A stretch of DNA of 64,000 nucleotides from Aphrocallistes beatrix (GCA_963281255.1 OY725496.1:2542001-2606000); one strand, 5' to 3'; positions 10,934-22,611 are shown, counted from the stretch's first letter. A program made the numbers and translations. The notes: generated by a model not told the origin, from the sequence alone.

Positions 10934-12675
10934 ATGCCAAACAGTTTTTCTGTCCCTGGATGCAAAAGTAATTACAGCCCTGACGACCATGTTACCGTTT
11001 TCAAGATACCAGCAAGGCCACCAGACCTGAAGCATGCATGGGAACGTGCTCTTCATCGAGATGACATGGATGATCTAAAATGGTTTATGTGTGCGTCAAG
11101 CATTTTCAGAAAGAAGACGTGGAATATACTTTTAAAGTTCCCAAGGGAGACGGTGCGTTCACTGAAGTACCGCGTGCAAAGCCAAAGCTGAAGGAAGGTG
11201 CGGTACCATGTTTACTTCCCGGCTGTCCAGCTTACTATTTAAGTACACAGCCTACTAAACGTACTTGAATCTGTTTTGCACGAAATTACTTTAAAATACG
11301 AGTCTGAAAACTCTAAGTCGTCTCACATAGCTCAAGCTCTAGATCATATTAAGGAGGTTGATTATTGTAATTATCCTCTCGAGTTCAGTTCTGCATCTTT
11401 TCAAGATGTACGCCTACTATATAATTCTGAAAAATCAAATTTAGCGAAGTTAGCTCTGCATTTGACTCTGAAAGCATGTTTCCCTTCCACAATTGAGCGT
11501 CAAAATGTCAAGCTGGTATTGAAAGTCGTTAATGAACTGACTCTTGCCGCACTAACTATCTAAAACGAATCGCGTAATCCAGAGTATAGAAATAATACAT
11601 CTGAATTCGTCGACATCCTTCTAACTGTTTGGAAATTATTTAATATTAGTACTCCTGGTAAAGGGATACGTTTAAATGATAGATTATCTATACCCTTGAT
11701 TTGAAATGACGAAAGATTTCTCTATTTGAGTCGTATCGTATTTTGGTCAGATACTTGGCAAACTATGCCAGAAAAATTTGGGAAACTAAGTAAACAAACG
11801 TATACTAGTTTTAGGCATGCTTGTATTGTATTACCAAAAATCACAAACCATTTGACCCAATATTGTGGCTTTTCCTACATCTTGTCCTCTTTTTTATAGA
11901 CAGACCCATTGGAACATCATTTCGGGCTATACCGTATGATGTCAGGGTCTAATTATCACATTTCATACCTTGAAATTCTTGAAACCGAACGTCGACTCAA
12001 ACTTTCAAATGTATTAAAAATATTTGCTGGACAGCAAGACACTTCCCTTCAGTCGATCAACTCATTTGTTAAGTCGTTCTCTTCTTCTGATTCCACTAGT
12101 GAGGCTAGTGATTAATTTACTTTAGAGCCATTCCTTGATGAAATTCCTGAATTGTCAACAATTGAGTGTAGCTCACAGGGCTCCAATCATTAGCTTTATT
12201 GCAGGCTATTCTGTCCGTCAGTACCTGAAACGATCGAAACCTTGTAATGATTGTCTTTACTTGTTGACAGTTGATAAAGAATTTCTTCTTGATTTTGTCT
12301 CTGAATCCGAATTTAAACTTCTACAGCTAACAGACCGTGGCGGACTTAAATATCCATCTCAGCATGTTTTGAATTCCATACTTATTCTATGGAAGATATT
12401 TTTTGCCATCGAAAGTGATAGAGCTATTGTCCAAGCTTGTAAATTGACCATCTAGAAGAATATTAGTCGAGCTTACGTTGGTGCATTTGGAGGATAGCGA
12501 TGAGTGTGATATTTGGAAGTCGAGTTGTAATAGTTGTAGCATGTTTTGCTGGGACATCTTGTCTAAACTTATCTTTACTGCTGCTAATTGTTTTATTTCG
12601 AATAAAGTCAAAAATTTTAATTCCCTAGTTTTAGATAAAGGCATTGAAAAACGTAAATTAAAGAAATTCTCATAA
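10934..12675 (+). pseudogene. THAP-domain P-element-like transposase, broken and internally deleted
   Basis: The N-terminus, from the ATG at 10934, is a THAP zinc finger: CxxxC in VPGCKSNYSPDD, then W in KHAWERAL, then CVKHFQKEDVEY and the AVPCL box. After a frameshift near 11085 the frame continues to about 11268. At 11400-11560 it resumes with the post-catalytic helix region (LAKLALHLTLKACFPSTIE). TDPLEHHFGLYRMMSGSNYH at 11898-11957 is the second RNase H block typical of P-type transposases. IAGYSVRQYLKR and DRGGLKYPS follow in the 12.2-12.35 kb region, and the usual basic end RKLKKFS lies at 12652-12672. Roughly the whole first catalytic half between THAP and 11400 is missing, and there are several stops. 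This is a dead gene. Confidence 0.8.
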
Positions 12676-12772
12676 ACGTGTATCTCTAATTTTTGTATGT
12701 GTATGTATCTCCAATATATTTCATTTTATTTATCTAGTTCTATCATATAGGTTATATTACATGTCTTGTGGT

Positions 12773-12795
12773 AGGCCTTATTATAGTAGGCTATG
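12773..12795. repeat. Small fragment of foldback family B
   Basis: GGCCTTATTATAGTAGGCTATG is the terminal sequence of the family B foldback element (compare 4793-4816). Only this tip is present. It lies between the P-like and RAG1-like pseudogenes. Confidence 0.6.
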
Positions 12796-12810
12796 GATGG
12801 GGAATGGTAG

Positions 12811-14640
12811 AATGCTGAACTCTCTTTAAATACACGATTGGAAAAGAGTCGTCTTTCTCTTCCAGGTTACGTGTATCAAGATTTATTTGTATCTAACGGT
12901 GTATTGGAAGTAGTTAGTCGAATTAGCCATAGAAATAGTCCTACCACTATTTCTTTGAAGCAACATCGAGTCAGCCTTTCTAACGTATTAGAATGTATCA
13001 AAGAAATTACAGAAGTTGAAGACATTATCGAAATCTCAATCGCAGCTCTTGTTTTACAATTGATTTCCAATCAAAAAGATAACCGTCAGGTAGCTAAGAT
13101 ATCAAAAACGATCGCTTATGAGGGAGACTTTGGTGATGCAATAAAAAAGCGAGTCTCGATTGACAAATCCTTGTTTCTTCTCGATTTTTTAGAAATTGGT
13201 AATAGGAAATATACTAGTCTACGGCAACTTTTACTCCAAAATGGAATATAACTTCCTGCATATCAAGAAATAATTGAAGAAATAATTAATCGTATTACGT
13301 CTACATATCCAAATTTATCCAAGTCTGCAAAACCAATTAGTATTTTCCTACCATATTTGAAAATGGTTAGACAATGAACATTCTGTACTTCCCGAAGAAT
13401 ACCCTCTTTCGTTTCAGAAAGCAAATGGCCTTGATGGTTCCGGCAATCGCAGTATCTACAACCTATCCAAGACAAATAAACAAACTAAAAATTATCTTCT
13501 CTTTTGTTTTAAACCAATAAATGTGACCACAGTTCACAATAAAGTGATCAGGCAATCAAAATCACCAAATTCAACATTTTCACAAAGACCTGTTTTTATC
13601 TGTGCAACGAAAGAATCTGAACCGAATATTCGGATGTTCATGTGTGTGCTCATCAACCCCGATACAGACCGAATGAAGTTGGAGGGAATTACACGTAAAT
13701 GTTAAAATTGTTCGTTCTATCATTGATAAGAAGATGTCTTAGATTCTTTCCTGATCCGGCGGGGCAAGTGTCAAATGTGCACAGCAAATCAAGATCACAA
13801 ATATCGTGAATTAGTGTTAGAGGGAATCCTGATAAATAGACATGTCTCTGATGCTATCGAACTATTTGGAGAGGTTGGAGATATTGGCCATTATCTATCA
13901 CTTCCGACAAATCAACGTTTTAACTTGACTAATGAACCAATTTCAACCATCGATATTAATCCTGCCTCTCCCCTTCATGCATACATGTATTTTCCGTTGG
14001 TTTAATCTCGATTATCACTTAAATATTGGGGAGAAAAAGTGGGCTCCTACTTCTCCACAAATTAAAGATGGACTTTGTTCGTACACTTGTCGAAGAGAAA
14101 ACTGGTCTAGAATTGATCAACCAGATTCGAGAGGTGGAACAAGCTCTACCGGAAACGTCGCTGGAGAAGCTTTTTCAGATCAATCCAACTACGTATATGG
14201 ATTGTATACCATTCATTATTGTCCAACACCTAACTGCAACTGCAACTGCAAGTATCTCTTCTATCCTACGAATAATAAACTCGAGTCATGGCCCACTAAA
14301 GGCCTACTTAATATTAAGTAGGCCATGCTCGAGTCAAAAAGTAAAAACAAATATTATCGGAAATGTTTGTAGAGAAACAGATATAATGATTTTGGAAAGT
14401 TTTCCATGGGCAAGTATCACACCCACTCTCCATTGCGAATTGATTGCGAAGTTTGGGAATGAGCATAACTTTTTAGCTTTGAAGGCAACATATCTGATAT
14501 TTTTGTTAGATTAATTTCTGAAAGCGACCCATTATTGATGCGATTTCGGTCAAAGCTGGTGTGTGAAAAATGTCATGCAGTTGGACATACGAGTAGAGCA
14601 AAATGTTTCAGGAAGAAGAATGAAAGTTCTAACATTGAAA
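12811..14640 (+). pseudogene. RAG1/Transib-superfamily transposase relic
   Basis: Blocks in order, in shifting frames: an N-terminal part with FLLDFLEIGNRKYTSLRQLL (to 13251); LDGSGNRSIYNLSKTNKQ (13430-13480), placed like the first catalytic aspartate block of RAG1; KSPNSTFSQRPVFICATKES (13560-13620), matching the PNS...P...L..ES region; MKLEGI; STIDINPASPLHAYMYF (13944-14000), like the second aspartate block; GGTSSTGNVAGEAFSD (about 14130-14180), like the GN-x-AR block; TPTLH and ELIAKFGNEHN (14420-14470), near the position of the HK-x-LAH block. The segment that should hold the catalytic glutamate (SEGNES/NK type) is deleted between 14470 and 14480. RLISESDPLLM and a CCHC-like knuckle, CEKCHAVGHTSRAKC, close the gene. 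Several stops and frameshifts are present. The order and spacing of many blocks support family membership; the choice between Transib and RAG1-like is not settled. Confidence 0.7.
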
Positions 14641-15270
14641 TTATTGTCAGAAGTATGTTGTACTTGTATGATTGATGAACAATGATAAATACTTAATAAT
14701 AAACAATAAATTAGAAAACGTCATTATGACGCTCCTAATTTCAAACCTCTAAATTTTCATACTCCTAAATCGATAAATAACATCATAATACAGAGTAAAT
14801 TGGGTATTATTCTGGATTTTCACGCTCCTAAACACTTTGAGGGTTAAAATCATACGCCTAAAGGAGATCGCGCTCCTAGATAATACTTTGTTGTACACAC
14901 AGATGCCTATTCCATACCAACTGCTATTTTAAGCCACTGCCCAATCTACGGTCTTTTCATATTTTTTACCTGGATTTCGTAAATCACTTCCTCTGGAAAA
15001 ATCGATATCCGCAATCACGTGTTTAAGTTTGATTCAGAAGCAATAGGGATGTTAAGGAGTGATACTTCAAATTAAAAGGTTTGTTATCAATCTAGATGAT
15101 TCAGTAAGATTTGTCAATACGTGATTGAGTACGTATGTATAAAAAAAGGAATAAGTCTGAAGTCCAAGACCTGTTCTAGCGAACCACCGACTTTGAATCG
15201 GGTCAAGAAAATTATTATCTCCAAAACTTAGCAAAAGAAGGCAATCAAAATCGCAAAGACATTAAATATA
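14641..15270. other. Non-coding stretch, no gene recognised
   Basis: AT-rich, with several short imperfect repeats of CGCTCCTA/ACTCCTAAA at 14725-14880. No coding motif was found. Confidence 0.4.
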
Positions 15271-15394
15271 CAGTGTGTTTCATAATTATTGGCACTAGAC
15301 TTTAACTTAATGTAGTATCAAACTTGTAATTAGAAAGAGCATTATAATTTCAGGATAGCTTCATGTATGTATTTTCTTACTATATATATGTTGC
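15271..15394 (+). repeat. Tc1/mariner-like terminal repeat, left partner
   Basis: TA at 15269-15270 is followed by CAGTGTGTTTCATAATTATT and about 125 bp that match the reverse complement of 20410-20533. Both tips are flanked by TA. The pair is 5.26 kb apart and encloses the KRBA2-like gene and a foldback sequence. They may be the two ends of one interrupted foldback element or two separate insertions. Confidence 0.65.
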
Positions 15395-15840
15395 AGTCAG
15401 AATGCGTTTTGACGGACTTTCTAGTCGAAACGCGTTTCGACTAGTCAAAATGCGTTTCCACTGTTAATAGAATATCATGGGTTATTTTTAACTTCAGTGT
15501 ACTAATTTAAAGTAAAGGATGTTGTTTTCAGCACGATAACGATCTAATTTTAGGATTCAAATTGTATTTATTCATTAAAATAAGTTATGCTCATTCCCAA
15601 ACTTCGCAATCAATTCGCAATCGAAACATATGATAAAGAAGAAAATAATGGTATCAAAACTGGTCATATTCAATCGCGTGTCAAGCGAAGACGGTTTCGC
15701 AATAGCAACAAAGACAGCAGAAGGGATTAGTTTGAGCTGTCTAAATACGTCAATTGGATGGGCAATACTTGTAGGCATTTATTTCTTGAGAAGTAAATAC
15801 AGAAAATTATAACAAAAGACAATACAATCACAGTCATGAT

Positions 15841-18657
15841 ATCCCCTCGGGAAAAGTTCAACAATTCCATTGAATCCTATCAGTCTGTCCTCAGTTCAGC
15901 TTAGATTACAGATATCATCCGCATTTATTCTGATCCTCCCCCTGTCCAAAAAGGAGCTGATCGCCAAAGGTACTACAGGATTAGGAAGAAATATGTGGTA
16001 AACAGTCACAATCTGTTAAATTCCTATATAGCCAAGTGCAAAACTCACAGGATCTATTGAGAGTCGTATCCAAAGAATCGCTCTTCGAAACACTTGAGGC
16101 TGTCCACACTGAGGGAGAAAAGCACCTTGGAAGAGACCGGATGTCAGTAGTGCTTAAACAGAAGTATTCCGGAATTTCCAAAGAAGTGGTCCAATTATTT
16201 ATCAAATCGTGTAGTGAGTGCGAACTTCAGAAATGTAAAAAGCAACTGAAATCTACGGTCACAAAATCAATACGTAGTTCAGATTTTGCTTCGAGGGGCC
16301 AAATTGACTTAATCGACCTGCAAAATACACCAGAAATTAACAGGCCATACAACTTCTTAATGGTATATCAGGACCACCTTACCAAATTTGTTATGCTCCG
16401 TCCTTTGAGAAGAAAGTTAGCACAAGAAGTTGTTGATAATCTTCTAGACGTATTTTGTTTGTTGGGACCACCGCACATTCTACAGAGCGATAACGGTAGG
16501 GAATTTAAAAACATCAATCTTGCAACCTTTATTCGAGAACAATGGCCTGAATGTAAAGTGATCCATGGAAAGGCGAGACATCCTCAGTCACAAGGCTCTG
16601 TTGAAAGGGTAAACAAAGAGATAAAAAAGGTGTTAGGATCTTTTATGCGGAAATCAAAAGATCCATGTTGGGTTAAGTATGTAAATAGAACCCAGTACTC
16701 AATCAATACTAGTCCACATTCTACACTAGAGTATAAGACTCCTTACAGAATCCTCTTCGGTCGGGAGCATGTACAGGGGCTTGAAGAGTTTGGAATCCCA
16801 GATGAAATTGCTGCAGATGTCACTACAGAAGAAGAGATGAATCAGTAAGTTTCGATATTTTGTTTTGTGCAAGGTGACAATTAAGTTTTGTAACCCGTCA
16901 GCGTCAACTAATAAGTCGTAAACTAATCAACCGATTAGAGAGTCGTCGAATTATACTTTGTAGAAAATTTCCCTCATTTCTTAACCATATTTCCAGTATA
17001 TCCTCATTGTTTCTCTGCCATTCTACACATACTCCCACATAATCATTTGATAATTTTTCCATCTTCTTTCCAAATTAGCCTTTATTTAGTGATAAGTTAA
17101 CTACTAAATCGTAGAATTGTAGTCCCTCTCTTGTCATTGTTAGATTCTCTCTGCAATATTTGACTCTCAAATATAAAATAAATTATTCCCCGCAAGTCCT
17201 CTCCTTTTAATTGCCAAACAAAGCAGATGAGTGGAATGTTTTGAGGTCTATCTTAGATATAAACCCGACATTCCAATTGCTATGCCAGAATTTGTTTTGA
17301 GACATGAAGTGTAGTGAAGTTTGCTTGAATATCCACTTCAAATATTGAATATTCTTCGATCAGCGTTCTTGAATTTCGTCTCTAAAATAAATGTTCCCTT
17401 TGTTTCTGAATTCATTTCATCTTGGTGGGATATAAATCAATCTTAAAAGTATTTCAACATTTGTTGACTATTCATGAAAATATTAGTGAGACAAAGCTTG
17501 TCTCTTATCTCGATTCTTAATTATTGTAAAAAGTATGCTATATATTTGGAAAACGCATATCTAGTTATACTAGATGATAAATTTCGAAATTTCGCACTGA
17601 AATACAGAAATCAAAGCTACTTGTGGCTCTATCAAAATGTAACAGAAAAATAATTGTCACCTTGTATTAGTAAGTTAACTATTTAAGATAATAACTGAAA
17701 TCTAACTTCCCTCAGGTTCCTTGCACACGCTAAGATGGACGGTGAACAGACCATGACCAACACAGGTCCAGTGAATTCTGAAGTTGTCAACGTTCAAGAA
17801 ACGTCCAGCTTTCTCTCTGACGATTCCTACATGCAAGAAATAAATCAAGAAAATATTAGGTTTAATGTTAACATGGATTACAACTCTCCTAACTCACCAG
17901 CTCAAGATCCCACCATTTCACTTGAACATTCTCCTCCGTGCACATCAATTCCCACGAGTTCTTAATACGCTGCTCCTCTCTTGTTGGGCGACCAAGATGG
18001 GCAAGATATTGAGCTGGAATCACACTCTCCCAGTTTGTTTACCCAGATTCAAAACCTAGAAACAGAGAGCTGTGATGACGGGAATGAACCTAGTTGTGCT
18101 GTTTGCCAACAAAGTTGCAGTTGAGCTCACCATTGTCCTGGCTGCGATCTTCCTGTCCATACCATTTGCGGTCAACCAGTTGCAGGTCTTGAAGGGTTTG
18201 GGAGTCCTGTGTGGTGTGTGAGTTGTTTCCTAAAAGAAAGAGAAGGTTCGCACAATCAAGGCCGAACATCTGCAAAACGTGGACAAGAAAAACAAATACA
18301 AAGAATGGAGAAGCAAACACTAAAGAAGGCGAAGCAACTTGACATCGGTGACAACATACTTGTTCATGTTCCTGAGGTTGATAAAAGGTCACCGTTTGAT
18401 CCACCCAATATTTCAGGTGTGATAACGGAACGGAACGAAGAAGGGTACCTAAAGATTGGTACTAGTACAGGAACACTAGATAGATCTTATTTCCCTTCAG
18501 AAGTGGAATTTTCTTTTTCACATTTTCTCTCCCTTGAAGACGTTCCTAACGTGATCGTCACACTGCCAAAAGCAGTTTTGGCCTCTTCTCTCGGCAAAGA
18601 CTCTTTTGCCATTGTACCAGCGGGTGTGGATCTAATCGCTGTAGATGTAGGCGATTA
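15841..18657 (+). pseudogene. KRBA2/Ginger-like integrase-transposase gene with one intron, lightly broken
   Basis: The frame from 15841 (ATG) gives the N-terminal part, with a TAG at 15907 and a frameshift near 16030. From 16036 the frame encodes an H2C2 integrase zinc domain (AVHTEGEKHLG, then CSECELQKC) and a DDE core: GQIDLIDLQ, LQSDNGREFKN, QGSVERVN, with 37 residues between the second D and the E. The intron runs 16845-17715 (donor GTAAGT, acceptor CCCTCAG, phase 2), and splicing keeps the frame. Exon 2 ends at 18657 and holds a cysteine/histidine cluster (CAVCQQSC...HHCPGCDLPVHTIC...WCVSC) and the linker GDNILVHVPEVDKRSPFD typical of KRAB-A-domain-containing-2-like proteins. In-frame TAA at 17963 and TGA at 18121 interrupt exon 2. 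The strongly conserved remainder suggests recent loss. No paired terminal repeats of its own were found. Confidence 0.8.
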
Positions 18658-19726
18658 GGAAAGATATGTAACTCTAAGTGCCATAAGAAATTAGCGTGCC
18701 ATAACAAGTAGTGTTGCAGTTTTACTCTTACTGTAATATCTTGTTATTGAATTGACATCAGTACGTGCCTAGAAAATGCAAATATGAACTACAATATTTA
18801 GGGGATAAATTTATCTATTAAGTCATCATTAAACTTAATTAGGGGTGGTACGAAGAGGGACTAGGGTAGGCTGTTTTGAGAAGGCTTAATATGGATCGAT
18901 TATCAACGAATATTCGGTTATACATTTATTTGACTATTTTTGGACAATATAGCGTTGAGAACAATTAAGTTATCATAATTATCTTGACTTCATCAAGACC
19001 ACAGACATTACAGGTTGCTATTATCGCGTTTCTTCTCAACTGTCTGCACACGCGCATGAGCTCAATGCTTTCAGACTAATGGCATGATTCCGATACTCCT
19101 CAAATATTAACCATGTCGGGACATAATCCCCTGGTCTTTTGGAGCAGGGAATTACGTATATTTATCTAGGTTCGTGAAAAGAACATAATATGGTCAGTAT
19201 TGGTCACTGTTTGTTGGAAACTCTACTAGAACAATGTCTAACCTTTGGTCGATCATAGAAAACATAATATTAAGGATTGTGTTTCATATATGGAGGAAAT
19301 TATTAATTTTCACCACCCATATTAATAAGGTTTTGAGATATGTTGCTAGCTATGTCTCTATTTCTCTTGAAAACTCCGAAAAGAATTTAATAGCAAAAAT
19401 GAACGGAACAGGAGCAAGAGTTTCTGCTACTGAAATTTTTCTCCACCTTTAGGTGCCACCTTGCCATAACTGACCCTGAATCGAAATATTGAACCTTTCT
19501 GTTGAATCTTAACTATTCAACGCATTTAATAATTTATCCATTTCATTCTTTAACGATGTTAAATTATACTAATACACTTGTATATCATAGGATGTCAGTA
19601 ACAATATTTTTGCGAGGTAATTGATATAATTAAATATGAGATGATTATGAAATGCTGTCCGTGTCCTCACAAGAGATATTTGAGGAGCTGAAACAGGTTT
19701 ACTATTAACAGTATTGGCCTTGAGTC
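18658..19726. other. Non-coding stretch, no gene recognised
   Basis: The longest frame (19234-19452) has no recognisable motif. The stretch separates the KRBA2-like gene from the foldback sequence and may be the 3' flank of that element. Confidence 0.4.
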
Positions 19727-20533
19727 ACACTTTGAGTCACAGTATCATACCATGTGATAACCCAGCATCTTTTCTAGAATGCAAACTCATTCTTTGTCTC
19801 AGTTTTTTGACAAAATTCCAACAACATTTTGCTATGGTATAGCAATGTTTTCTTCCATACCGCTTAATTTAGTTATAGAGATATCTAAGCATATATATAT
19901 CTTGTAGTTATGCATTTCTTAAGGATTTGTTCAAAGTATTCAGCAAGATATAGGTTCTGAAAGTCAGAATTAGGAGTGTGATTGAGGCCCGCAGAGTATA
20001 ACAATGTAAAAAGTGGAATTTAGCCCATAAAATTCACAATTTTGAACTTAATTTGTTTAAAGTAATGGTTTAACTAATAATTAGTGCTATTTGTGGGTAT
20101 TGACCATAAATACAATTTTTTTCTCGAGAAATTTGATTTTTGTAGGGGAATCACTTGAACACTCCTAATTCTGACTTTCACAACCTATATCTTGCTGAAT
20201 ACTTTGAACAAATCCTTAAGAATTGCAATGCTACAAGATATATACATGCTTAGATATCTCTATAACTAAATTAAGCGTTATAGAAGAAAACATTGCTATA
20301 CCATAGCAAAATGTTGTCGGAATTTTGACAAAAACTGAGACAAAGAATAAGTTTGCATTCTAGAAAAGATGCTGGGTAATCACATGGTATGATAGTGTGA
20401 CTCAAAACAATGTATATAGTATAGTAAGAAAATACATACATGAAGTTATACTGAAATTATAATACTCTTTCTAATTACAAGTTTGATACTACATTAAGTT
20501 AAAGTCTAGTGCCAATAATTATGAAACACACTG
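19727..20533. repeat. Foldback sequence with Tc1-like right end
   Basis: The left arm, about 19727-19985, reads GAGTCACAGTATCATACCAT through CAGAATTAGGAGTGT and is mirrored by 20150-20405. The right side then continues into the 124 bp terminal repeat that ends at 20533 next to TA. The matching terminal repeat expected on the left is not adjacent: its only copy is at 15271-15394. Confidence 0.75.
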
Positions 20534-21180
20534 TAAGTAGTGGTCTTGTCATTCCATTGACATTTTATCGCTATTTAAGGATTTTATTGGTGCGTCGGAT
20601 TTATTAAAGATATCAAGAGGCGAAAGCAATTTCATTGGTAGAAACATTCAAGACCGATATAATTTGACATATAAACACAGAAACGCCCAATCGGAATGAT
20701 GATTGAGTTTGGGCTTATACAATGGGCTAAGACAAGGATGTTCAACGCATTTTGTCTGAGAAATTTCAGCAATTAATTCACGTCAAGAGACCTAGGTCGC
20801 AACTAGTACTATCAACATTATTCTGCAAGGACAAACTGGAAATTCGCTAAAAGATTGGAATTAAGTATTAGCTAAGATTTATATAGATGCCAAAACAGTC
20901 ATCACCGTTGCTGAGCACAAATGTTAGAAAACATGCCTGATTTCATATTTGAACAGGATTGTGCTCCTGCTAACATGGCAAAATTAACTCAGGAGTGTTC
21001 TCAGAATAATCACCGAAGCTAAACCCAATGGAAAATCTTTGAGATGTACTGAAAAAGAGGTTAATTTGAAAGGTAAAATGACAAATTGAAACCAGTTAAT
21101 CATAAACCTCAAACTAACATGACGAGACATAACTCCAATAATTTGAATATTTAATTGGAAGCAAGCCTAATAAAATTAAA
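20534..21180 (+). pseudogene. Decayed Tc1/mariner transposase relic
   Basis: At 20940-21060 one strand reads FEQDCAPANMAKLTQECS and then SPKLNPMENL, stop, DVLKKRL. These are the second aspartate block and the PxxNPIENLW glutamate block of Tc1 transposases, with a TGA in place of the usual tryptophan codon. Upstream sequence is too eroded to follow. Confidence 0.6.
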
Positions 21181-21194
21181 AGTATTTCTGCAAT

Positions 21195-21805
21195 GGAGGG
21201 GTGATTACAAGGTGGGGGATAGGTTGTGTCCCTAGCATAATTGGGTTTATTTTTTCCGCGACTTCCATTATGTTAGTTATTATAATGATTAGATATTGTA
21301 GAAAAAAAATTCTGAACGATTTTGTGAGAGTTTATCCAATCTAGAACCTTGAATTCGCTTGCACGACAAAATTTGTATAATATGTTGCGGCCGCAGCAAA
21401 AATCGAGAATAAGGGTTCACTGCTTTCCAAATTATTTCTCTAGACTCCCTAGATTCTGGAGAAATTTAGCTTTCCATCAAAAATACAAAAGTTGTAGAGA
21501 TAAATTAGATACAGATCTAAAAGTCCATCCCCGAATATCGATGCTGAAGAGATAGTTGGGAAAGCTGTTGACACATATTCTCGATATAAGCTGTGGCACG
21601 AGACACATCTTTCTTCACAAACTTTGATCTACAAATTGCAGTTCTAAGTTGGATAAACTCTCATAAAATCGTTTAGAATATTATATCTACAATATCTAAT
21701 CATTATAATAACTAAATTATGGGAGTCGTAGAAAAAATATCCCCAATTAAGCTGGGAACAGAACTAATGCCCTACCCTGTACATAAACAAATTAATGTCG
21801 TAATT
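21195..21805. mobile_element. MITE-like element with about 140 bp inverted repeats
   Basis: The left arm (21209-21350: GGGGGATAGG, CATAATTGGGTTTATTTTTT, TTATAATGATTAGATATTGT, GAGAGTTTATCCAA) is mirrored by the right arm (21640-21790: TTGGATAAACTCTCATAAAA, ACAATATCTAATCATTATAA, ATCCCCAATTAAGC, GCCCTACCC). About 290 bp of unrelated sequence lies between them. The short open frame in that spacer has no recognisable domain. The exact tips are uncertain. Confidence 0.65.
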
Positions 21806-22010
21806 ACTATGTTCAAGGATGAAGCCAAGGGTCTACCAGTGCCAGCCAGCAGGTCCACTAAACTTCAGGTACGCTGGTCAGGACATGTAGATTTGGCGTT
21901 TTAGCTTGCTGCAGGCACGAACCGGAATGACTGGCTAAGATCCTGCAGCCGTATTCACTAAGATCTTAAGCACTAAGATCGATCTTAAGTCTTAAGATCA
22001 AACTTAGAGC

Positions 22011-22611
22011 CAGTGGCGGCGACAGGGTATGGCGCGGTAGGGCGACCGCCCCACCAGCCAAACATCTCGCCCCACCTCCGGTGGGGCGAGATTTATTTAT
22101 TTTTATTTAATTTTTTATTTTTAGTCAAAAATTCTGGTATTATGCATGTATACACCCGTACGATGCTGTTATGTCCCTGATTAATTGCTACAGCTACTCA
22201 CATGACAGAAATGTCGGGATGTAATTGCGAAACTGACTGTATGTTCATCTCCTTGAACTACTGCGCAATATTTCATGTCTTGCATGTTCATGCAGACGAA
22301 CATGCCTGATGAACATGCAATCAGATCCGCATGTCGCATATGCCACGAGGTATCTTTATCCGTACACGGCGCTTACTGTTTTCTATGCACACACCATCGT
22401 AATTTGCATTCTAAGTAACTTGTAAGGATAACTTATAAAATTTATGTGAGTATGAGCGTATGACTAAAATTTATATAAAAAATGTTGAATAATTACGGGA
22501 ATTTCAAGTGTCTCAGCGATTTTGATAAACAAAGGGAAATTGATTCGCCCATCGGAAATCGGCCCGCCCACGCTTCGCCCCACCAGGGTTTAGAGGCTGG
22601 CGCCGCCCCTG
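22011..22611. mobile_element. hAT MITE with perfect 8 bp target duplication
   Basis: CTTAGAGC at 22003-22010 and again at 22612-22619 flanks a 601 bp element. It begins CAGTGGCGGCGAC and ends CTGGCGCCGCCCCTG, complementary tips of hAT type. It holds a small internal hairpin around GCCCCACCTCCGGTGGGGC. There is no coding sequence. It lies inside the Harbinger-like element and is therefore younger. Confidence 0.9.

Noticed and set aside
16036-16848. Integrase frame read as an endogenous retrovirus or LTR retrotransposon
   Set aside because: No reverse transcriptase, protease or LTR nearby, and the tail matches KRBA2/Ginger-type proteins.
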